64,000 nt of DNA, taken from NCBI GenBank assembly GCA_025055175.1, contig JANWYT010000032.1:62001-126000 (forward strand). Direction: 5' to 3'. Positions 29,936 through 37,858 of this stretch are shown here, in pieces (the stretch's first letter is position 1; each line of letters opens with the position of its first letter). The notes under the pieces were generated by a model. That model made no database searches and had not been told where the DNA came from. It saw only the letters and a program-made list of their open reading frames with translations. The DNA comes from Anaerolineae bacterium (GTDB taxonomy: Bacteria > Chloroflexota > Anaerolineae > Aggregatilineales > Phototrophicaceae). The position numbers were made by a program, and so were the translations under genes.

Positions 29936-30940
29936 TCAACTTGCACCTGCTCCTACGCCGAGCGAAGCCGTTGGCAGAGCCACGAAGAAGGTCGTCCCTT
30001 GCCCAAGCTGGCTGCTCACCCAGATATTGCCATAGTGCATTTCTACCAGACGTTTCACTAGCGCCAGGCCCATGCCAATGCCTTCGTATTCGCGGCTAGC
30101 GCTGCTGTCCACCTGAGAGAAATGGTCGAAGATATAGGTATGGTGTTCAGGCGCAATGCCAATGCCGCTGTCTTCAATGCTGAATAGCACCCAGCAGCCA
30201 TCTCTCAGCCAGCCGCGTACAGGCAGGCTAAACTGCGCAGCTTGCCCATCTTGGACGTGGAGTGTGCGAAGGCTCAGGCGTATGTAGCCCTGATGAGTGA
30301 ACTTGCAAGCGTTGCTCATCAAATTAGCCACTACCTGTTGCAAACGACCGGGATCACCGATAACTTGAGGAAGACCTTCCTCAAAATCGACCTCCAAGCG
30401 CAACCCCTTGTCGTCCGCAATCGCCTGGTAATCTTGGATCACTTGGCGCACGATCCTCTCCCAGTGCAGCGGGACGGCGTCCAGATCAGCTTGACCCATT
30501 GCCAACTTGCTCAGATCGAGGACGGCGTTAATTAAACTACTGAGATGATGGGCGTTCTTCGAGATACGCTGCAAACGATCCTTTTGCTTCTCCGTCAGAG
30601 GACCATAGGTCTGGCTGAAGAGCAGATCGCTATAGCCGATGATCGAGTTGAGTGGCGTGCGTAGTTCGTGGCTCATTGTCGCCATGAACTCGTCTTTGTA
30701 ACGGTTGGCAGCTCTCAGCTCCTGATTCAGCGCTTGCGCTGCCGCTTTTTGGCGGCTCATATCCTGTATCGTGTGTTGAAGCTCGCTCTGGGCAGCTTCC
30801 AGCTGGCGCAGCGCTTCGCTCTGATGCACTCTGAGGTCGCGCAACGCGGCTTGCAGGCGTCGCCTGCCCAACACAAGGGCGAAGTTGGCTGCCAGGCTGA
30901 AGACCAGTAGAAGCGGAATGACAGGCGAGAAGTTATTCAT
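29936..30940 (-). CDS. Membrane-anchored sensor histidine kinase
   Basis: 334 residues from ATG 30940 (the frame is open upstream, and ATG 30988 is an alternative). One hydrophobic segment (about 6-25) and a coiled coil lead directly into the HisKA domain with FMATMSHELRTPLNSIIGY (about 100). The ATPase has NLMSNACKFT, EDSGIGI and GIGMGLALVKRL. It has no periplasmic sensor domain, so the signal is probably intracellular or membrane-derived. The three genes that follow it are receivers, two of them fused to cyclases. Confidence 0.9.
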   Translation of the reverse strand: MNNFSPVIPLLLVFSLAANFALVLGRRRLQAALRDLRVHQSEALRQLEAAQSELQHTIQDMSRQKAAAQALNQELRAANRYKDEFMATMSHELRTPLNSIIGYSDLLFSQTYGPLTEKQKDRLQRISKNAHHLSSLINAVLDLSKLAMGQADLDAVPLHWERIVRQVIQDYQAIADDKGLRLEVDFEEGLPQVIGDPGRLQQVVANLMSNACKFTHQGYIRLSLRTLHVQDGQAAQFSLPVRGWLRDGCWVLFSIEDSGIGIAPEHHTYIFDHFSQVDSSASREYEGIGMGLALVKRLVEMHYGNIWVSSQLGQGTTFFVALPTASLGVGAGAS

Positions 30941-31004
30941 AAAAGCAAGCCTGTGTAGAGCAGCTTTGACCTTGATACATTGTGGCATCGTAGATGAGCA
31001 GACG

Positions 31005-31259
31005 CTACGCTTTGTGGTGGGATTTGGGTTGGTTGCGCGGTCGCGGATCATCGGCGTCGTTAGGCGCAGTCCCAATCAACTCATGCACCCAATTCACCAA
31101 ATCATCTTCGTATTCGCGATAGCTACAAATGTCGCAGGTATAGCACGGGGCGTCTGGAATAGCGATGATCTGCTGCTGCCACACCAGAGCATAAGCCTGG
31201 AGATCGAAGCGCAACACGCCGATGAAGCAGCGTGGGCAAATTTCCTCTGGCTTGTTCAT
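31005..31259 (-). CDS. YgiT-type zinc-ribbon protein
   Basis: 84 residues from ATG 31259. Four cysteines in two pairs, CPRC (about 9-12) and CDIC (about 41-44, preceded by CYTC), form a zinc ribbon like the N-terminal domain of MqsA antitoxins. The C-terminus is charged, ending in RNQPKSHHKA, and there is no helix-turn-helix. No MqsR-like toxin is adjacent. It follows lepB by 11 bases and is likely co-transcribed with it. Role unknown. Confidence 0.75.
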   Translation of the reverse strand: MNKPEEICPRCFIGVLRFDLQAYALVWQQQIIAIPDAPCYTCDICSYREYEDDLVNWVHELIGTAPNDADDPRPRNQPKSHHKA

Positions 31260-31270
31260 GCGACGCCTCC

Positions 31271-31867
31271 CTAGCGGCCCTCGTAGATGTGTCCGCTGAT
31301 GATCCCTATACCCTGGGGCGGCCAATAACGAAAGATAGCCTCGCCGACGATGTGGTCGATGTTGACCGTGCCAAAACGCCGCGAGTCTTGACTGTTGTTG
31401 CGATTGTCGCCCATGACGAAATACTCGTTCGCGCCCAATTGATAGAGAGCGTCAGCACAGCGCGATGTATCGCACGCTTCGTTCAGGTAAGGCTCGTTCA
31501 GCAATTCGCCATTCACGTAAAGCTGCTGATTGCGAAATTCTAGTGTCTCCCCAGGTAAGCCAATCACGCGCTTGATGAGCATGACGCCCTGAGCAAATTC
31601 CGTCGGGTTGACCGAGTTGAAGACGACGATGTCGCCGCGCTGAGGCTGGCCAAACAGATAGTTCAGGCGGCTGACAACCAAGCGATCTCCAGTGGTGAAG
31701 GTGGGGAACATGCTGCGGCCTTCCACCAGCGAACGTGGAATGGCCATGTCGAACAGTACGGTCACGACGATCACGAAGATGATCGTCCGCAGCGTCTCCT
31801 CTAGAAAGCCCGGACGGTGCAAGCGTGGACGCAGATGGTCTTTACGAGGGTCGGGAGTTTCTATCAT
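31271..31867 (-). CDS. lepB: Signal peptidase I
   Basis: 198 residues from ATG 31867, the compact Gram-positive-like form with one N-terminal membrane helix (about 22-40). It cleaves signal peptides of exported proteins outside the membrane. The catalytic Ser is in EGRSMFPTF (about 49) and the catalytic Lys in LIKRVIGLPGE (about 95), followed by the box D/E motif FVMGDNRNNSQDSR (about 150). A TATAAT box (31913-31918, minus strand) precedes it. Confidence 0.95.
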   Translation of the reverse strand: MIETPDPRKDHLRPRLHRPGFLEETLRTIIFVIVVTVLFDMAIPRSLVEGRSMFPTFTTGDRLVVSRLNYLFGQPQRGDIVVFNSVNPTEFAQGVMLIKRVIGLPGETLEFRNQQLYVNGELLNEPYLNEACDTSRCADALYQLGANEYFVMGDNRNNSQDSRRFGTVNIDHIVGEAIFRYWPPQGIGIISGHIYEGR

Positions 31868-31912
31868 GAGTCTGGGCCATTCACGCGAGGTCAAAACACG
31901 GAGACGACGACC

Positions 31913-31918
31913 ATTATA
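31913..31918 (-). promoter_or_regulatory. -10 box ahead of lepB
   Basis: Minus-strand TATAAT, 45 bases before the ATG. TTGCAC at 31933-31938 is only 14 bases behind it, so the -35 assignment is uncertain. Confidence 0.45.
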
Positions 31919-31996
31919 GGGTGAAACAGGATGTGCAACAGGGGAAATTACAGCTCAGAGGCGACGTCTCAGAACTTGGATCAGTGAAGATGAAAC

Positions 31997-32024
31997 ACAA
32001 GCAGGGGCTTCGACCCCTGCTTGT
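31997..32024 (-). terminator. Hairpin terminator after the V4R gene
   Basis: A perfect 11-bp stem ACAAGCAGGGG (31997-32007)/CCCCTGCTTGT (32014-32024) around a 6-base loop, 31 bases past the stop of the V4R gene. Only a short T-containing stretch follows on the minus strand. Confidence 0.65.
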
Positions 32025-32055
32025 TACAGATCATTCAGATGACAGGCGACTCAGC

Positions 32056-32691
32056 TCAGCTGATCGGCTCTTTGTAGATGACATAACGGCCCATGTCATC
32101 GCCTTTGGCAATACAGGTATCGAGGTCAACTTTGAACTCGTTGCCACCTGACACCCAGCGCAGGCCTTCCTGGAGCAAGCCCTGGCCCACAAAGCAGACA
32201 GCACGATCCGTCTTGCGTTCCCAGCACATGGGGCAGCGTTCCAGGGTATAGATGATCTTGTCGCCGCCTTCGTCGTAGACGTTGGAGATTTGATCGGAGA
32301 ATTGGGAGAAGATGTTGGCCATGGCTGGCACGCCAATCTTCAGCTTGGCGTTCAGGGGCAAGACCTTGAAGGCTAAGTCGCCGACGCCCGCCAGCGCGCC
32401 GAAGGCGCGCAAGCCCTGGGCGAACGTCGCGCGGCCAGCGCGCAGCGCTAGACCACGACCACCACGCGGCCCATACATCTCATCCAGGGCCACGTTCAAC
32501 GCCGTGAAGTCGGCAAAGTCGAATTCCTTTTCCAGGTTATCTGGAGGAAAGTTGCCGATCAGGTGTGCTAGGCCTGCCAGATTCAAGATAGCTTTCAGGC
32601 CGTTCTCACCCATCACTTCTTGCATAGCTTCGATGGTGATACGGGCGAATTTGTTCGGGTAGTAATATCCAGCCTTTTTGCGCTCTGGCAT
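32056..32691 (-). CDS. V4R (4-vinyl reductase/hydrocarbon-binding) domain protein
   Basis: 211 residues. The C-terminal half shows the V4R pattern: a small Cys pair in CPMCWERK (about 153), CFVGQGLLQEGLRWVSGG, and the closing CIAKGDDMGRYVI. V4R domains bind small hydrophobic molecules and occur in bacteriochlorophyll-synthesis proteins (BchJ), XylR-type sensors and other proteins. No DNA-binding or signalling domain is attached, so it may act as a small-molecule carrier or sensor with a partner. GGAGG and a TTGCCA-17-TACAAT promoter precede it, and it is monocistronic. Confidence 0.72.
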   Translation of the reverse strand: MPERKKAGYYYPNKFARITIEAMQEVMGENGLKAILNLAGLAHLIGNFPPDNLEKEFDFADFTALNVALDEMYGPRGGRGLALRAGRATFAQGLRAFGALAGVGDLAFKVLPLNAKLKIGVPAMANIFSQFSDQISNVYDEGGDKIIYTLERCPMCWERKTDRAVCFVGQGLLQEGLRWVSGGNEFKVDLDTCIAKGDDMGRYVIYKEPIS

Positions 32692-32770
32692 ACGTTTGCC
32701 TCCAGTCGGTCGTCAGAATGGCACTCGCGCAAGTGCTTGATCCGTTATGGGTACGGTTAGACACGCCTCT

Positions 32771-32799
32771 ATTGTAACGAACCATGCCTGCTCTGGCAA
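32771..32799 (-). promoter_or_regulatory. Promoter of the V4R gene
   Basis: Minus strand TTGCCA (32794-32799), 17-base spacer, TACAAT (32771-32776), about 80 bases before the ATG. Confidence 0.65.
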
Positions 32800-32808
32800 A
32801 TCAAAAAT

Positions 32809-34182
32809 CTACGAGATGCTCAAGAGAGGTGTATCGTGGCGCTCAGTTTGGGGCAAACGCGCCTGCATACTCCAAGGGCCTGTCCAGGTGATTTCCACCT
32901 GGACCAGTTGACCACGCCAATCGCCCTCAGCTTCAAAGAAGACCAGCTTATTCTGAGGAGTACGTCCGCGCCACTTGCCTTTTTGCTGATCCTCGACCAG
33001 CACTTCAACCACCTGTCCCAGGTGACGACGGTTGCTCTGGGCCAGAATTTCGGCTTGCAGAGCTTCCAGCATTTCGTGGCGCGCCTTCTTCTCGTCTTCG
33101 CTCACGTCGTCCACCATGCGCCGCTCGCTGACGGTGTTAGGACGAGGGCTGTAGCGAGCCAAATGGACTTTATCCAGGCGTAGTTCCTCCAAGATAGCAT
33201 AAGTCTTGAGGAACTGCTCATGCGTCTCGCCAGGGAAACCCACGATAACGTCGGTGTGGATGGCCACGTTGGGGATGATGGCGCGAATCTTTTCCACCAG
33301 CCTGCGGTATTGATCGGCGGTGTAGCCTCGGCGCATACGAGCCAGCACTTCGTCGTCACCAGCCTGGATGGGGACTTCAATCTGCGGCATGAGGCGCGGG
33401 AGTTCCGCCACCGTGCGCAGAATCTTCTCGCTCATCCAGTTAGGATGGCTGGTGAGAAAGCGCACACGCAGCACGCCCTCTTCTTCGGCCACGCTATGCA
33501 CCACGCGCAGCAAATCAGCCAGGTCGGGGCCATCGGGGATGTCCTTGCCATAGCGATCCACGATTTGTCCCAGCAGAGTAACCTCTTTCACCCCCTGACG
33601 GGCTAGGCTGCGCACATGAGCCACGATCTCCCCAACGCTGCGGCTGCGCTCTACGCCACGACGAAAGGGGATGATGCAGAAGGTGCAGGCGTGCGAGCAA
33701 CCATAAACCACTGGCACATGGGCGCTGACGAGCTGGCCCTGCTCGTGGACGGGCAGGATAATGTCACCATCTTGCAAGGCATCGCGCTGGCGGCGTCGAT
33801 CAGCTTCTTCGGCCACCCATTCGGCTTCGTAGCCGCGCTCTTGCAAGAACTGTACCATCGGCCCTGGCTCGCTAGGCGCCATGAAGACATCGACGTAGGG
33901 CAGCTTTTGGCGCAAATGCAGCGGATCGCGCACCCCCACCAGGCAACCCATCACGCCGATGATACGGCTAGGCTGCTTCTCTTTGAGCTGGCGCATGGCC
34001 TCCAGACGGCCATAAGCTTTGTCTTCCGCTGATTGCCGCACAACGCAGGTATTGACCACCATAATGTCGGCGGCGTCGGGGTCAAGCGTCGCACGGTGGC
34101 CCAGGCGCTCTAATTCGCTGGCCAAGCGCTGCGAGTCAGCGGTGTTCATTTGGCAACCGAGAGTCCAGATGTAATAGTGCAT
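32809..34182 (-). CDS. miaB: tRNA-2-methylthio-N6-dimethylallyladenosine synthase
   Basis: 457 residues from ATG 34182. A radical-SAM methylthiotransferase acting on A37 of tRNAs that read U-starting codons. The N-terminal UPF0004 domain gives three cluster cysteines (LGCQMN, NTCVVR, MGCLVG), the radical-SAM site is CSHACTFC (about 150-157), and a C-terminal TRAM domain closes the protein. The conserved LLGQNVNSYG of most MiaB proteins reads LLGQIVDRYG here. The parallel methylthio enzyme MtaB is less likely because of the MiaB-like N-terminus. It has its own promoter (34242-34270). Confidence 0.93.
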   Translation of the reverse strand: MHYYIWTLGCQMNTADSQRLASELERLGHRATLDPDAADIMVVNTCVVRQSAEDKAYGRLEAMRQLKEKQPSRIIGVMGCLVGVRDPLHLRQKLPYVDVFMAPSEPGPMVQFLQERGYEAEWVAEEADRRRQRDALQDGDIILPVHEQGQLVSAHVPVVYGCSHACTFCIIPFRRGVERSRSVGEIVAHVRSLARQGVKEVTLLGQIVDRYGKDIPDGPDLADLLRVVHSVAEEEGVLRVRFLTSHPNWMSEKILRTVAELPRLMPQIEVPIQAGDDEVLARMRRGYTADQYRRLVEKIRAIIPNVAIHTDVIVGFPGETHEQFLKTYAILEELRLDKVHLARYSPRPNTVSERRMVDDVSEDEKKARHEMLEALQAEILAQSNRRHLGQVVEVLVEDQQKGKWRGRTPQNKLVFFEAEGDWRGQLVQVEITWTGPWSMQARLPQTERHDTPLLSIS

Positions 34183-34241
34183 AGCGCGAGTTGTGCCTTG
34201 TTTCAATCCTTGCCGAGTACAACGCGTTCGGGGGTAGCGTC

Positions 34242-34270
34242 ATTGTAGCGAAAGGCTTAAGGGTCGTCAA
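34242..34270 (-). promoter_or_regulatory. Promoter of miaB
   Basis: Minus strand TTGACG (34265-34270), exact 17-base spacer, TACAAT (34242-34247), about 60 bases before the ATG. It sits in the short gap after the oxidase gene. Confidence 0.7.
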
Positions 34271-34275
34271 TGCAA

Positions 34276-35358
34276 CTAGACGCGCTCTACCAGGTCGCGG
34301 GTGATTTCGGCCAGGTTGTGGCAGCCAGACAGAGCCATGGCCAAGTCGAATTCGTCTAGCAGCAAGCGCAACACATCCTCCACCCCCTGCTGACCATCTA
34401 CTGCCAAGCCCCACAACACAGGCCTGCCGACGGCCACTGCTCGCGCACCCAGCGCCAGAGCCTTCAGCACGTCTGTGCCGCGCCGTATGCCACCATCCAT
34501 GAGCAGCGTCGTCCGACCGCGCACTGCTTCGGCAATGCGCGGCAGCGCATCCAGAGAGGACGGCACGCTGTCAAGCTGACGTCCACCATGATTGCTGACC
34601 ATGACTGCCGCGACCCCTTGTTCCGCCGCGCGCACAGCGTCATCAGGGCGCAGAATGCCTTTGAGGACGAGGGGTAGGCGCGTGTTGGCCTGAAGCCATT
34701 CCACGTCATCCCAACTTAGGTTATCTTCGCGCAAGAAGGTACGCCAGAACTGTCCCGCCATGCCCTGTTCGCGCATATCGGCCAATTGGCCTTGTTCGTA
34801 AGGACGCAGGTTGGCTTCGCGCAAGCCGTCTGGAATGTGAAAATCGGTGCGTAGCGCGCCTTCACGCCGCCCCAACAGAGGAGTATCGACCGTCAGGACG
34901 AGCGCCCTGTAGCCCGCTTCTTCGGCGCGACGTACCAAATCACGGTTGATAGCGCGGTCTTTGAAGGCATACAGCTGAAACCAGCGCAGGCCTTCAGGAG
35001 CCGCTTCGGCAATCTCTTCAATCGTGCAAGTAGCCATCGTGCTGACGACGTAGGGCAGACCCAGGGCAGCGCAGGCGCGCGCGACAGCCAATTCACCTTC
35101 TGGATGAGCCATACGCTGGAGTGCCATAGGAGCGACGGCGATGGGCGCGGCCCAGCGCTCTCCTAGCACGTCAGCGCGCAAGTCGCGTTCGGCGACGGCA
35201 CGTAGCACGCGCGGCCACAGTCGCCAGCGTTCGAAGCTGGCGCGATTGTCGCGCAGGCTCACTTCGTCGTTGGCGCCACCGGCGTAGTATTCATAGACCA
35301 TCGCGCTGAGCTTCGCGCGGGCCAGAGGCTCGTATTCCAGCAGATTGAGCGGTTTCAT
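34276..35358 (-). CDS. FMN-dependent alpha-hydroxy-acid oxidase/dehydrogenase
   Basis: 360 residues, TIM-barrel FMN enzyme of the glycolate oxidase/lactate dehydrogenase family. YYAGGANDE (about 24), APMALQRMAHPEGE, WFQLYAFKDR (Tyr) and the active-site SNHGGRQLDSVPSSLD with catalytic His and Arg (about 255) are present, then MDGGIRRGTDVLKAL and GRPVLWGLA. It oxidises an L-2-hydroxy acid (glycolate, lactate or similar). Glycolate would link to glyoxylate, which malate synthase at 59.5 kb uses, but the substrate is not proven. It follows the YbjN-like gene by 14 bases. Confidence 0.93.
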   Translation of the reverse strand: MKPLNLLEYEPLARAKLSAMVYEYYAGGANDEVSLRDNRASFERWRLWPRVLRAVAERDLRADVLGERWAAPIAVAPMALQRMAHPEGELAVARACAALGLPYVVSTMATCTIEEIAEAAPEGLRWFQLYAFKDRAINRDLVRRAEEAGYRALVLTVDTPLLGRREGALRTDFHIPDGLREANLRPYEQGQLADMREQGMAGQFWRTFLREDNLSWDDVEWLQANTRLPLVLKGILRPDDAVRAAEQGVAAVMVSNHGGRQLDSVPSSLDALPRIAEAVRGRTTLLMDGGIRRGTDVLKALALGARAVAVGRPVLWGLAVDGQQGVEDVLRLLLDEFDLAMALSGCHNLAEITRDLVERV

Positions 35359-35372
35359 AGGCGCTGTCGTCC

Positions 35373-35840
35373 TCAGGGGTGATGATAGGGGCGGGCGTTG
35401 AACTCGGTCATGAGTTCATTATCGTAGCGGTCGGCGTTATCGGCGATCATCTTGATGAGCGTCTCTAACTCGCGAAATTCCAGATCGAGCAGACTGCGTT
35501 CCAGAAAAAGGTAGATAACATCATCACGCACACCAAAGGCCGCCTGAGACATGCTCAGGTTCAGCTCTAGCAAACGCCGATAGAGGGGCAACAGGCCACT
35601 AGCGGGCAGGTGAAGCAGCGGCGAATAAATCTGCATATAATCACCGCCGCCGTATTCGGCGCGTTTGTGAAACAGGGCAATTTCAATCAAGGCCGAACCG
35701 TAGACGAAGCGCCAGATGTAGTCGTTGCTCTGCTGGCGCGCTTGACTTGGCTCAATTTGCATTTGGCGCAAGAACTTTTCGACGTGGCGGGCGTATGGGG
35801 CTAAGGTGTCAGGCTTGGGGCCGCGACCGAGCAATCCCAT
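35373..35840 (-). CDS. YbjN/T3S-chaperone-like protein
   Basis: 155 residues. SALIEIALFHKRAEYGGGDYMQIYSPL, LPLYRRLLELNLSMSQAAFGVRDDVIYLFLERSLLDLEF and a final helix follow the beta-alpha pattern of YbjN-like proteins, which have the type III secretion chaperone fold and often bind other proteins. No secretion system is present, so the chaperone resemblance is only structural. It is sandwiched with gaps of 4 and 14 bases between the trypsin-fold gene (upstream) and the oxidase (downstream). Confidence 0.78.
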   Translation of the reverse strand: MGLLGRGPKPDTLAPYARHVEKFLRQMQIEPSQARQQSNDYIWRFVYGSALIEIALFHKRAEYGGGDYMQIYSPLLHLPASGLLPLYRRLLELNLSMSQAAFGVRDDVIYLFLERSLLDLEFRELETLIKMIADNADRYDNELMTEFNARPYHHP

Positions 35841-35844
35841 GTAG

Positions 35845-37164
35845 TCATCTCCTCATCAAAGGTGGCTTCAGGCCTCCTGACGAAAGGTCTTTGCCGCAGC
35901 GCAAGCAGCGGTTTTGATACGTCCCCACCCGCGACTGACAAAAGCTACATGGCGCAGCATTTTCGTCATAAAACGCACTCAAGTTGAGCGGGGTGCGCAG
36001 GCGCTGTTGGGCATAAGGATAGACCGCACCGCAGGTTGGGCAGTAGTGAGCATTGTAAACGCTGGCGCTGCTGACCGCGCCGCACGACGGACAGTAGGTC
36101 TCGTGGCCCACCAAAGCTTGGGCTTGTTCCACGTAGCGATAAGCCAGTTGCAGGATTACAGCCATGTGCAGGCCTACGAAGAAGCCATCCCTGCGCGGCG
36201 CGTTGCGCGTCATCATTCCTACGACCTGCTGCGTATTCAGATCGATGATCGGCGCACCGCCAAAGTCCAGCAGATAGTTGAGTTCCGTCGGAAACCACTT
36301 AGGCGACATGGCATCGCGGGTAGGACGACATACGGTGCGCAGCACGTCCTGCTGATGAGAAGCGACCAGCAGCGGGGTATTCTCCGCCAGGTAAGCCACG
36401 TTGGAGAAGCGCGGCAAGCTGTTCACGCGAGCATGGACGCGCACGAGGGCTAAATCATAGTCGGGGAAGGCGCGCACCACCTGCCCCGACAAGCGCTGGC
36501 CATCCAACAGCGCAACTTCGACGCGCATCGCCGAACCAACGACGAAATGCGTCGTGACGATCAGGCCGTCCGAGGAGATAAAGAAGCCTGTCCCTGGACT
36601 CTGTTTACCTCCTAGAATGCCCACCGAGCGCTGCACATGCTCAACCACGTAGGGCAGGCTGTTGGTCGTGCCGCGCTGGTGGGGCAGCGGGTTGGGCGGA
36701 TAGGACACAGGAACTGGAGTAGGATCGTTCGGGAAGATTGCACCTGTGCGCACGTCAATCGGCGGCACAGGCAGGCGACCATCGACAGGCTTCAACTTGA
36801 GCGAGGTGTCGTTGAGCGGATCGGGAGCGAAAGAAGGCAGGCCGCGCGTCGAGTCAGATAGTGGCTTCGTCACGGGTCGATTGGCGGTCGTCACAGGCTG
36901 ACTATCGCTCAGTTGGCGGCTCATCAAGTCGCTCAGGGCGCGATTGATCTCCTCATTTTGTGGATCAAGGCTAGCAGCGCGCTGAAGATAAGCGAGCTGT
37001 TGAGCAGGATCGATGACAGTCTTGGCTAGTCCCATGTAGGCGACAGCCTGCTGCTGAGCATTCAGCTCACCATCACGCAGCAAAATACGGAAGATTCTGC
37101 TAGCCACCTGCGGATAGTTCTGCTGGAGAGCCTGGGTCGCTTGCTCAATATCATGCCAGGTCAT
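35845..37164 (-). CDS. TPR/trypsin-fold/zinc-ribbon protein with altered catalytic residues
   Basis: 439 residues from ATG 37164. A TPR-like helical domain (1-85), a Pro-rich linker (about 86-170), a trypsin-like domain (about 172-350) and two zinc-ribbon pairs (CPSC 358, CPTC 375; CSFC 406, CLRC 420). The protease domain opens with GTGFFISSDGLIVTTHFVVG. Aligned from the following VVG, the position of the catalytic His is Phe207, with a His at 206. The Asp in DYDLALVRV (about 235-237) is kept. The GNSGGP site reads DFGGAPIIDL, giving Gly302 for Ser. It is probably not an active protease. No signal peptide. It heads an operon with the YbjN-like and oxidase genes. Confidence 0.82.
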   Translation of the reverse strand: MTWHDIEQATQALQQNYPQVASRIFRILLRDGELNAQQQAVAYMGLAKTVIDPAQQLAYLQRAASLDPQNEEINRALSDLMSRQLSDSQPVTTANRPVTKPLSDSTRGLPSFAPDPLNDTSLKLKPVDGRLPVPPIDVRTGAIFPNDPTPVPVSYPPNPLPHQRGTTNSLPYVVEHVQRSVGILGGKQSPGTGFFISSDGLIVTTHFVVGSAMRVEVALLDGQRLSGQVVRAFPDYDLALVRVHARVNSLPRFSNVAYLAENTPLLVASHQQDVLRTVCRPTRDAMSPKWFPTELNYLLDFGGAPIIDLNTQQVVGMMTRNAPRRDGFFVGLHMAVILQLAYRYVEQAQALVGHETYCPSCGAVSSASVYNAHYCPTCGAVYPYAQQRLRTPLNLSAFYDENAAPCSFCQSRVGTYQNRCLRCGKDLSSGGLKPPLMRR

Positions 37165-37198
37165 AAGGATCAGCCTGTTCTGTAGCCATATGTTCCTA

Positions 37199-37218
37199 AT
37201 CATACCAGATCATACCAG
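37199..37218 (-). promoter_or_regulatory. Tandem 10-bp repeat that forms two extended -10 boxes
   Basis: ATCATACCAG occurs twice in direct tandem. On the minus strand each copy reads CTGGTATGAT, that is TGG plus TATGAT, an extended -10 element. The pair lies 35-54 bases before the ATG of the trypsin-fold gene. It could be two start sites ten bases apart or a regulator site. The interval 37219-37400 shows nothing else. Confidence 0.5.
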
Positions 37219-37407
37219 ACATGTATTCCGTGTAGATGAGGGTAGTCACGGATACTACTGCGATCTCTTCAGCCTTCCAATCGGTTCAGCGTCCCCCCAT
37301 AGCCCCGAGGAAGAGGGATTGAGGGTGAAGATCACAACGAGCTACGAGCTTTTGGATGTCCACCCTGCTATTGCCGCTCATCAAGGTCGGCAAAAAACCT
37401 CACAGAT

Positions 37408-37416
37408 TGCTATAAT
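37408..37416 (+). promoter_or_regulatory. Extended -10 promoter of the TPR operon
   Basis: TGCTATAAT (37408-37416) is a perfect extended -10 with no -35 match. The transcript would begin around 37423, and AGGAG (37443-37447) serves the ATG at 37457. Confidence 0.6.
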
Positions 37417-37456
37417 GACTCTCGTGTCGTCGGCTCACGCTCAGGAGAACCGAATC

Positions 37457-37843
37457 ATGGTCAATCGCAAGAAACCCAGCGCTGACCAGCCCAACCGCGA
37501 AGTGCTGTTTGATATGGCGGTCGACACCGCAAAGAAGGGCAATCGCAGCGGCGCACGCCTCATGTTCGGCCAAATACTCCAGGAAGACCCGCGCAACATT
37601 CGTGCCATGATGTGGATGGCCAAGCTCTCTAGCAAGCCAGAAGAGCGCGTCAAATGGCTCAAGCGCGTCCTAGAGATCAAGCCCAACTATGCCCAGGCTC
37701 GGCAGGAGCTGGAGAAGATTGCTCACACGACGCAAGCGCAGCGCAACAGTCAACTCCTGCGCTTCGGCACGATTGGCTATGCGGTCGGCCTAGCCTTAAT
37801 CTCGGCGTTGTGGATTCTCTCTACTGCGCTCCAATATCGCTAA
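37457..37843 (+). CDS. Small tail-anchored TPR protein
   Basis: 128 residues from ATG 37457, with AGGAG 9 bases ahead. TPR-like helices (about 15-85, with LFDMAVDTAKKGNRSGARLM and KWLKRVLEIKPNYAQARQELEKI) are followed by a single C-terminal hydrophobic helix (about 104-123). It would be membrane-bound with its TPR part in the cytoplasm. It is closely similar in plan to the protein at 11790 and to the first 130 residues of the next two genes, with which it forms an operon. Function unknown. Confidence 0.78.
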   Translation: MVNRKKPSADQPNREVLFDMAVDTAKKGNRSGARLMFGQILQEDPRNIRAMMWMAKLSSKPEERVKWLKRVLEIKPNYAQARQELEKIAHTTQAQRNSQLLRFGTIGYAVGLALISALWILSTALQYR

Positions 37844-37858
37844 CTGAGGAGGCGTGGC

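Noticed and set aside
35914-36453. 179-residue plus-strand frame opposite the trypsin-fold gene
   Set aside because: No motif or ribosome site; the minus-strand protein has clear zinc ribbons and fold markers.
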